A stretch of 5,835 nucleotides of DNA, taken from NCBI GenBank assembly GCA_030637665.1, contig DAOWGA010000185.1:1-5835 (forward strand), read 5' to 3'. This stretch comes from Lysobacterales bacterium. Lineage in GTDB: Bacteria; Pseudomonadota; Gammaproteobacteria; Xanthomonadales; SZUA-36. Positions 1-4,576 of this stretch are shown here, in pieces. Position 1 is the first letter of the stretch, and each line of letters starts with the position of its first letter. The translations under genes were made by a program, and so were the position numbers. The notes beneath the pieces are model-generated. The model searched no databases and had not been told where the DNA came from. It worked only from the letters and a program-made list of their open reading frames with translations.

Positions 1-538
1 CCTGAGTCATGGCATTCTGCTGGTCGGCCGCACACCAGACGGCCACGGCCTTCTCATAGGAACGGGAACCAATGCCAGCACGCGGAAAGGCCATGTAATG
101 GATGGCAATTCCCTGCTCGTTATACTCATCGACCTGCGCGTGCAGCTTGCGGCAGTAGCCGCAATCGATATCGGTGAAAACCATCAGGTCATATTCCGGT
201 TCAGGCGGCGCAAAAGTAATTTGCCCGGTCGTATCAATTTCGGCAATGAGTTCCTTGCGTATGCCCGCCTTGGCTGCCTCTGTCAGGTCTTCACGGGTAT
301 CCAGGTCTATCACACGCCCCTGGAACATGTATTTGCCATCTGCCGAGGTGTAGATAATGTCGCCATTGATCTGGACCTGCAAAATACCGTCAATCGGTGT
401 TTCGGACACTGCAATCGATTTCGCTGATGGCGCCAGAGTGCGCATGCGCTCTTCAATGGCGCTGTAATCCTGCGCTGCAGCAACCGATGCTGTCGCGGCC
501 AATAGCAGCCCTGCCAAGCCTGTGTAGAATTGCCTCAT
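1..538 (-). CDS. dsbC: Thiol:disulfide interchange protein DsbC, 3' end cut by window edge
   Basis: Periplasmic disulfide isomerase that reshuffles wrong disulfide bonds in exported proteins and is normally kept reduced by DsbD. 179 residues are visible; the rest lies beyond the left edge. Residues 1-22 form a signal peptide (basic start MRQF, hydrophobic core, cleavage likely near VAAAQ). About residues 24-85 match the N-terminal dimerisation domain, followed by a helical linker. A thioredoxin fold begins near residue 113, with the active site FTDIDCGYCRKLH (Cys126 and Cys129; the same CGYC as in E. coli). Cys169 in VWCA matches the first cysteine of the second, structural disulfide; its partner and the cis-proline loop are outside the window. 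The ATG at 538 is preceded by GAGG (548-545) at 6-base spacing. Lying directly after xerD is the E. coli order, where recJ follows. A sigma-E-like promoter lies upstream. The DsbG paralogue is less likely given the CGYC motif and synteny. Confidence 0.95.
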   Translation of the reverse strand, partial: MRQFYTGLAGLLLAATASVAAAQDYSAIEERMRTLAPSAKSIAVSETPIDGILQVQINGDIIYTSADGKYMFQGRVIDLDTREDLTEAAKAGIRKELIAEIDTTGQITFAPPEPEYDLMVFTDIDCGYCRKLHAQVDEYNEQGIAIHYMAFPRAGIGSRSYEKAVAVWCAADQQNAMTQ

Positions 539-642
539 TTCATACCTCGTAATCTGTAATTTGCTTGTGCCTTTATTTTTAAGAGCCTTTCTTCCGCTCA
601 AATGCTGTCTGATCCGGCATGAATTAATCCTGCCACCTAACT

Positions 643-670
643 ATGGAGCATTTCATGATACTAAAGTTCC
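643..670 (-). promoter_or_regulatory. Candidate sigma-E (RpoE) type promoter for dsbC
   Basis: Read on the minus strand, GGAACTT (670-664) is followed by a 16-base spacer and TCCAT (647-643). This fits the -35 (GGAACTT), the spacing, and the TC of the -10 element (TCTGA or TCAAA in known E. coli sites); the last bases of the -10 fit poorly. Transcription would start near 635 and give a leader of roughly 95 bases before dsbC. dsbC is reported as sigma-E dependent in E. coli, so the position makes biological sense. The 174-base gap (539-712) that holds it is AT-rich on the dsbC side and contains no gene I can support. I see no convincing sigma-70 promoter there. Confidence 0.5.
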
Positions 671-685
671 GCTGCCTTCCCCACT

Positions 686-706
686 TTACAGACCCCGTGA
701 CTGTAA
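686..706 (-). other. Small inverted repeat just after xerD
   Basis: TTACAG (686-691) and CTGTAA (701-706) form a perfect 6-bp stem with a 9-base loop, starting 6 bases after the xerD stop codon. No run of T follows in the direction of transcription, so it is not a standard Rho-independent terminator. It could protect an mRNA 3' end or be chance. Confidence 0.3.
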
Positions 707-712
707 TTACGT

Positions 713-1618
713 TCAACCACGAGGGTGATGCTTGCTGTGTAGAGCTTTCAAGCCTTCCCGGGCGATGTGAGTATAAATCTGAGTTGTTGAAAGGTCACTA
801 TGCCCGAGCAACAACTGCACTACCCTCAGGTCTGCCCCGTGGTTCAGTAAATGCGTTGCAAAAGAATGCCTCAACATGTGTGGAGACACGTTCTGATCTA
901 TGGATGTGAGGCGCGCACAGCGCCTGATAGCGTGCCAGAAAGCCTGTCGGGTCATGCCGGATTTCCTGGCGGTCACGAAAACATGCTGACAGCTGGCTGT
1001 TGCCATCAATTCCGGCCTGCCGCTGGCCAGATACCGCTGTAACCAGGAAAGAGCCTCCTCACCCAGCGGTACCAGTCTTTCCTTGTTCCCCTTGCCCATG
1101 ACCCTGACGATTCCCTGGTTTATATTGAGGTCTGTGAACTCCAGGCCGACCAGCTCACTGACCCTCAGACCGGTTGCATACATCAACTCGAGCATAGTCC
1201 GGTCACGCAAACCCAGGGGAGTTTCGACGTCAGGCGCTTCCAGCAATTCGTTAACCTGCTGCTCAGTCAGGGCCTTGGGCAAGCCGCGGCCGAGCCTGGG
1301 ACTTTCAATCAGCGCCGAAGGGTCATTCCGTATACGACCTTCACGCATTGACCACTGGTAGAACTGCCTGATTCCGGAAAGGTAGCGCGAAAGTGAACGC
1401 GGACTCCTGCCCTCCTGGATCCGCGAGGCCAGGAAATGTAAGAGATCTTCACGCGAAGCTGACAGCAGGTCACTGCCACGATTGTGCTGCTGTGCCGCCA
1501 GCTGCAACAGGTCGTAGCGATAAGCCTGCAAGGTATTCCGGCTCAAGCCCCGCTCCGCCCAAATCGAGTCCAGGAACAGTTCAATCTGTTTTTCCTGCTC
1601 TGATGAAACTCCGCTCAT
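713..1618 (-). CDS. xerD: Site-specific tyrosine recombinase XerD
   Basis: Tyrosine recombinase that acts with XerC at the chromosomal dif site, under FtsK control, to resolve chromosome dimers before division. The protein has 301 residues, close to the roughly 298 usual for XerD. The N-terminal SAM-like core-binding domain covers about residues 8-92 and the catalytic domain about 112-295. All catalytic residues are visible: Arg152 (ATGLRVSEL), Lys176 (GKGNKER), His247 and Arg250 (SPHMLRHSFATHLL), His273 (LGHSDLSTTQ) and nucleophile Tyr282 (IYTH). The frame stays open upstream to 1858, but the ATG at 1618 gives the family N-terminus (short acidic start, then IELFLDSIWAERGLS); anything longer would run into the TPR gene. 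The ribosome site is weak (GGA about 10 bases upstream). Being followed by dsbC favours XerD over XerC. It lies 55 bases after the TPR gene with no clear terminator or promoter between, so read-through from the TonB operon is possible. Confidence 0.96.
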   Translation of the reverse strand: MSGVSSEQEKQIELFLDSIWAERGLSRNTLQAYRYDLLQLAAQQHNRGSDLLSASREDLLHFLASRIQEGRSPRSLSRYLSGIRQFYQWSMREGRIRNDPSALIESPRLGRGLPKALTEQQVNELLEAPDVETPLGLRDRTMLELMYATGLRVSELVGLEFTDLNINQGIVRVMGKGNKERLVPLGEEALSWLQRYLASGRPELMATASCQHVFVTARKSGMTRQAFWHAIRRCARLTSIDQNVSPHMLRHSFATHLLNHGADLRVVQLLLGHSDLSTTQIYTHIAREGLKALHSKHHPRG

Positions 1619-1664
1619 CGTATTTTTTCCATCGCCCCGGCTCGCTACAATGCGCCAGTGTACG

Positions 1665-1676
1665 TGACGGCCGTCA
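1665..1676. repeat. 12-bp perfect palindrome at the TPR gene stop codon
   Basis: TGACGGCCGTCA is a perfect two-fold palindrome with no spacer. The TGA stop codon of the TPR gene (1676-1674) is its first three bases read on the minus strand. It sits 47 bases upstream of the xerD start, so it could be an operator-like site for xerD. It has no loop or T-run and so is not a terminator. Chance remains a fair explanation. Confidence 0.3.
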
Positions 1677-2960
1677 GGATGCCTTACGACGACGTTCTTC
1701 CTGCAAATGATTAATCCACTGCTGGGCTGCGTCTTTTGTACGGCTGTAGCGTCTGGCTTTGCCCCAGTCAGAACTGGCGCCGTCAAAATTGTTGAGACCG
1801 AACTGGGCCATACCCCTGAGCAGATAGGCTTCACCCGTCTTGCGCTCATTGAGGCCACCCTTTTCCAATGCAGCGTTTAATGCCACCAGGGCATCCGGCC
1901 AGCGCTCGAGATCGATCAGGAGGTATCCACGACGTAAGTCGAGGCTCCCGTCTTTAGCTGCTTTGCCGGCCTTTTCGTACGCCACCAGGGCTTTTTCCAG
2001 CTCCTCTGCTGAATACCAGGAATCAGCGACCGCGGTCCAGTGACTCTGGGTAGACTTCACGATTCCATCGTTGATACCCTTCTCCAGCACTTCAGCAGCC
2101 TTGTACGGCACATCCGCGCTACTGTAAAGGCTGGACAGGTAGGTGATGTCCGACTGCTTGTCCAGCATGTTCCTGCGGTAGGCCAGGGCAATAATGGCGA
2201 GCGCTTTTTCATCCTGCTTCAGTTTGTAGTAAATCTGCGACAGTTGGGTCCAGTACAATTTCTTTTCAGGCCAGCGAATGATCATGGTTTCCAGTGTTTC
2301 AGCCGCCTGGGGGTATTGTTCCAATTCATAGTGGGAGGCCAGTTTGAGCTGATACCAGGCCTCTTTTGGATCTTCGTCCATGGCTATGGCAGTCTCAATA
2401 GACTCAAGCGTTTTCACGAAGTTTTCTTGCCGCGCATAGATGGATGCTCTTAAAACCCAGGCTGCAGATGTAATTTTTTCGGGGGGGGATTTACAGAACC
2501 ACAGTTCCAATCTGTCCAGCGCATCCTGATAGCGTTCTTTCAGGAAATAAAGCTGCGCGATCTGGTACATGAGTGAAAAGTGCGCCTGGTCAGGCAATGC
2601 GTCCAGTTCCACTGCTTTTTCGAAGTAGCTCAGTGCGGGGTCAAAGTTTTCCCGCGACCATTCCACCTGCGCCAGAGCCTGGTTCAGAATGGCTTGCAGG
2701 TAACGATCGCGACTTGTGCGGCTGAGCATTTTTATAAGGACGTCATATGCCTTGTCATATTGCTTTTCACCCACGTCTTCATAAACTTTGTTGAGTTGCT
2801 TCCAGGTGATTTCATCAAGGGCCTTGACCCCGACTTTGCGTTGCCTGCCACACTCGGAAGCCTGGGCAAATACCACGCCCGCACTAAAAATTGTGCCAAC
2901 AATCAACAGCGCGACTGCAACTAAAAATCTATTCCTGATCCGGCTCATACTAGTCTTCAT
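1674..2960 (-). CDS. Exported tetratricopeptide-repeat protein of the TonB2-type operon
   Basis: Likely periplasmic scaffold protein of 428 residues. It has a signal peptide (basic SRIRNR, hydrophobic core about 12-31, cleavage probably after FAQA at residue 34) and then almost entirely helical repeats. TPR-like units can be seen at about residues 90-121, 124-157, 166-196, 198-231, 234-264, 304-336, 340-370 and 375-407, with typical spacing such as LYFLKERYQDALDRLE and GMAQFGLNNFDGASSDWGKA. The tail is basic (EERRRKAS). TPR proteins are common as the last gene of TtpC-ExbB-ExbD-TonB clusters, and some have been linked to TonB2 function; the exact job is inferred. The start is uncertain. ATG 2960 overlaps tonB by 11 bases, ATG 2948 lies one base after the tonB stop and would shorten the protein by four residues, and the frame is open to an ATG at 3008. 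I prefer 2960 or 2948 because both place the signal peptide at the N-terminus. Cys37 is not in a lipobox (ASEC). Confidence 0.85.
   Translation of the reverse strand: MKTSMSRIRNRFLVAVALLIVGTIFSAGVVFAQASECGRQRKVGVKALDEITWKQLNKVYEDVGEKQYDKAYDVLIKMLSRTSRDRYLQAILNQALAQVEWSRENFDPALSYFEKAVELDALPDQAHFSLMYQIAQLYFLKERYQDALDRLELWFCKSPPEKITSAAWVLRASIYARQENFVKTLESIETAIAMDEDPKEAWYQLKLASHYELEQYPQAAETLETMIIRWPEKKLYWTQLSQIYYKLKQDEKALAIIALAYRRNMLDKQSDITYLSSLYSSADVPYKAAEVLEKGINDGIVKSTQSHWTAVADSWYSAEELEKALVAYEKAGKAAKDGSLDLRRGYLLIDLERWPDALVALNAALEKGGLNERKTGEAYLLRGMAQFGLNNFDGASSDWGKARRYSRTKDAAQQWINHLQEERRRKAS
2481..2488 (-). repeat. 8-base homopolymer inside the TPR gene
   Basis: Eight G on the plus strand (C8 in the coding strand) encode part of CKSPPEK at about residues 156-162, immediately followed by GA6. 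The reading frame is intact as given. A run of this length can slip in replication or be miscounted in sequencing; gain or loss of one base would cut the protein at about one third of its length. Confidence 0.6.
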
Positions 2961-3594
2961 CACTCCCGTGCAGAGTAAAGTCGATAATCTGCGTCGCACG
3001 CCGCTCAACCGCTACGCCTTCGACTACGCGAGGCTTGAATTTCCATTTCAGGATGGCTCGAATGGCTTCCCGGTTGAAAATGCGGCCCGGTTCGGAATCG
3101 ATCACGCGAGGATTCTTCACGGTTCCAACTTCGGTAATGGTAAATTCCACATTCACCCAGCCTTCGATGCCCGAAATGGCCGCGTCACGCGGGTACATGG
3201 GCCGGATCACCACAATGGGGATGATGTCCCCTTCGGCGGTCTGATCCACTTGTTGAAAGTTTCCGAGAAACATGCCGTCACCACCAACCAGTGGCACATC
3301 GAGATTGGGCATATCCAGGCGGGGCATATTTTGAACCTGCTGGTCCATCTTCGAGATTTGCATTTTTGGCGGCGGCGGCGGATCTTTGGGTGGTGGTGGT
3401 TTCTTAGGTTTTCTCCTGCTCTTGGTAGCGATATCGTCCGGGATTTCAACCGGTCCGAAATGGATTCCGGCAATGGCTTCCAATTCCGCGCGGTCGCCAC
3501 CGCCGGATGAAATAAGCTTGTGCATGAACAGGAACAGGCCGAAGGTCACGACAACGGCCATCAGGGCAGCAACAGGAATACGTAACTGTTTCAT
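2950..3594 (-). CDS. tonB: Energy transducer TonB, TonB2-like
   Basis: Links the ExbB-ExbD motor to TonB-dependent outer-membrane receptors across the periplasm. The protein has 214 residues: a short cytoplasmic start (MKQLRIP), one membrane anchor at about 7-24, a Pro-Lys linker at 63-77 (RKPKKPPPPK then DPPPPPK), a Met/Pro/Asp-rich stretch (about 78-103), and the TonB C-terminal domain at about 122-210. In that domain the usual landmarks are present: RPMYP (131-135), GWVNVEFTIT (145-154), FNREAIRAILKWKFKP (173-188) and a final beta strand IIDFTL. The proline-rich part is much shorter than in E. coli TonB, and there is no SxxxH anchor motif; both are usual for TonB2-type proteins. It begins 5 bases after the exbD stop, so translation is probably coupled, with GGGT upstream as a weak ribosome site. 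The receptor it serves is not in the window. Confidence 0.93.
   Translation of the reverse strand: MKQLRIPVAALMAVVVTFGLFLFMHKLISSGGGDRAELEAIAGIHFGPVEIPDDIATKSRRKPKKPPPPKDPPPPPKMQISKMDQQVQNMPRLDMPNLDVPLVGGDGMFLGNFQQVDQTAEGDIIPIVVIRPMYPRDAAISGIEGWVNVEFTITEVGTVKNPRVIDSEPGRIFNREAIRAILKWKFKPRVVEGVAVERRATQIIDFTLHGSDED
3368..3400 (-). repeat. Short trinucleotide repeats encoding the TonB proline linker
   Basis: On the plus strand a GGC repeat (3368-3381) and a GGT repeat (3389-3400) are separated by 7 bases. They encode five and four prolines respectively (CCG/CCC and CCA codons), divided by Lys-Asp. In-frame gain or loss of units would change linker length without breaking the gene. Confidence 0.55.
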
Positions 3595-3599
3595 GATCG

Positions 3600-4004
3600 C
3601 TACCCGCCCGGTTTCTCCGCGGAAATTGCAATGCCTTGCACGCCTGCCAGTTTTACCTGGTCCATAACCTGGGTTACGGTGCCGATTCGCGAACCCTTAT
3701 CCGCTACGATCACGACGCTGCCTTCGGGGTTTTCAGCCTTGGCACGCTCGACCATTTGCCTCACTTCACGCAACTCGACCTGTCGTTTCGCCATCCAGAT
3801 ATCATCATTGGGCCTGACTCCGATCAGTATGGTTCCGTTGCGCAGAGCAATAGCTTGCTCGGCTTCCGGTTTGATGATGGTAGCGCCGGTTTCCTTGGTG
3901 AAGGATGTGGTCACAATAAAAAAGATCAGCATGATGAAGACAATGTCCAGCATCGGCGTGATGTTGATCTCGGCGTCTTCTGTATGTGCATGTCTTCTTG
4001 CCAT
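3600..4004 (-). CDS. exbD: Biopolymer transport protein ExbD
   Basis: Inner-membrane partner of ExbB in the proton-driven motor that energises TonB. The protein has 134 residues, near the family norm of about 130-140. A short cytoplasmic start (MARRHAHTEDAEINITP) leads into one membrane helix at about 19-35 (MLDIVFIMLIFFIV), then a periplasmic domain to the end (VVIVADKGSRIGTVTQVMD at about 97-115). Asp20 in TPMLDIVF matches the essential membrane aspartate of ExbD/TolR (Asp25 in E. coli ExbD). An upstream in-frame ATG at 4037 exists, but the ATG at 4004 is chosen because GAGGAT lies at the right distance and the protein then begins as the family does. ExbD rather than TolR is called from the adjacent exbB and tonB. 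It stops with TAG just before tonB. Confidence 0.95.
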   Translation of the reverse strand: MARRHAHTEDAEINITPMLDIVFIMLIFFIVTTSFTKETGATIIKPEAEQAIALRNGTILIGVRPNDDIWMAKRQVELREVRQMVERAKAENPEGSVVIVADKGSRIGTVTQVMDQVKLAGVQGIAISAEKPGG

Positions 4005-4010
4005 GCATGG

Positions 4011-4016
4011 ATCCTC
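4011..4016 (-). promoter_or_regulatory. Ribosome binding site that decides the exbD start
   Basis: GAGGAT on the minus strand, with 8 bases between GAGG and the ATG at 4004. The competing upstream ATG at 4037 has no comparable site and lies within the loop and right arm of a predicted hairpin. Confidence 0.7.
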
Positions 4017-4022
4017 ATGGTT

Positions 4023-4043
4023 GGCGCCATCGATCATGGCGCC
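4023..4043 (-). other. Hairpin between exbB and exbD
   Basis: GGCGCCAT (4023-4030) and ATGGCGCC (4036-4043) form a perfect 8-bp GC-rich stem with a 5-base loop, filling much of the only sizeable gap (47 bases) inside the operon. No T-run follows, so it is not a terminator. Its place, 7 bases upstream of the exbD ribosome site, suits an mRNA-processing or stability element that sets the ExbB:ExbD ratio; that role is inferred. Confidence 0.5.
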
Positions 4044-4051
4044 CGGCTAAA

Positions 4052-4576
4052 TCAATGATGATGCAAAAGGTCTTCCAGTTGCTCTGATTCTGTCTGGGCT
4101 TTGTGCTCCAGCCAGGTGCCGAAATAGACACCGGAAAGCGCCGCCACCATGCCTGCCATGGTCGGAACGGTCGCCATCGACACGCCCCCCGCCATTGCCC
4201 GGGCATTGCCGCCACCGCTGTAGGTCATCACGTCGAATACGGTGATCATGCCGGTAACGGTTCCCATCAGGCCGAGCAATGGGCAAATGGCGATCAGCGC
4301 CTTAATCAGCCCGATGTTCCGCTTGAGCAAAATGGACGCTTCTGAAATGAGGCCATGCCGGATCTGCTTGGCATACCAGGAAGTAGTGTCAGCACGGGAT
4401 TCCCAGGCAACCATGATTTCCCGTTTCTTGCCTGGATGGATCCGGTAGAAGTACCACAATCGCTCCAGGATAAATGTCCACATCAGGAACAGGACAAACA
4501 TGATGGCCCAGAGGACATCCCCCCCCAATTCCATGAAGTCCTGGATAGATCCGACGGCCTGATAAAACCAGATCAT
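4052..4576 (-). CDS. exbB: Biopolymer transport protein ExbB, TonB2-system (short) type
   Basis: Core proton-channel and motor subunit working with ExbD to energise TonB. The protein has 174 residues, shorter than E. coli ExbB (244) and typical of the ExbB paired with TtpC. Membrane helices: about 20-39 (LWAIMFVLFLMWTFILE), 90-116 (containing CPLLGLMGTVTGMITVF) and 130-153 (containing SMATVPTMAGMVAALSGVYF), with the cytoplasmic loop between helices 1 and 2. Thr106 of GTVTG and Thr139 line up with the conserved pore threonines of ExbB (Thr148 and Thr181 in E. coli). The glutamate normal near the start of helix 3 is Met134 here. The C-terminus is short and ends in three histidines. The start overlaps the ttpC stop (ATGA, 4576-4573), and GGAGAG (4588-4583) lies at good spacing. 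An 8-base G run falls in codons for ELGGD near residue 18. Confidence 0.93.
   Translation of the reverse strand: MIWFYQAVGSIQDFMELGGDVLWAIMFVLFLMWTFILERLWYFYRIHPGKKREIMVAWESRADTTSWYAKQIRHGLISEASILLKRNIGLIKALIAICPLLGLMGTVTGMITVFDVMTYSGGGNARAMAGGVSMATVPTMAGMVAALSGVYFGTWLEHKAQTESEQLEDLLHHH
4519..4526 (-). repeat. 8-base homopolymer inside exbB
   Basis: Eight C on the plus strand (G8 in the coding strand) encode part of LGGD at residues 17-20 of ExbB, just before the first membrane helix. The frame is intact as given. A one-base slip would abolish ExbB almost from its start, and could also reduce translation of the genes behind it. Confidence 0.6.

Noticed and set aside
98..427. 109-codon plus-strand open frame opposite dsbC
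   Set aside because: It lies wholly within dsbC, whose signal peptide and CGYC motif are clear on the other strand.
535..543. Tiny reading frame ATG AAA TGA overlapping the dsbC start
   Set aside because: Its ATG is only one base from the GAGG element, too close for initiation; dsbC's own ATG has the right spacing.
574..602. Possible terminator or sigma-70 promoter in the AT-rich part of the xerD-dsbC gap
   Set aside because: The GAGC/GCTC stem is only 4 bp with no proper T-run, and the best -10 match to TATAAT is poor.
1619..1858. XerD frame open for 80 further codons upstream
   Set aside because: The extension overlaps the TPR gene and does not resemble the XerD N-terminus; the ATG at 1618 gives the family length and start.
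2848..2862. Possible lipoprotein cysteine (Cys37) in the TPR protein
   Set aside because: The preceding residues ASE do not form a lipobox; a standard signal-peptidase I site (AQA) fits better.
2788..3510. 240-codon plus-strand open frame opposite tonB and the TPR gene
   Set aside because: It spans the junction of two well-supported minus-strand genes, has no recognisable motif, and is explained by their codon bias.
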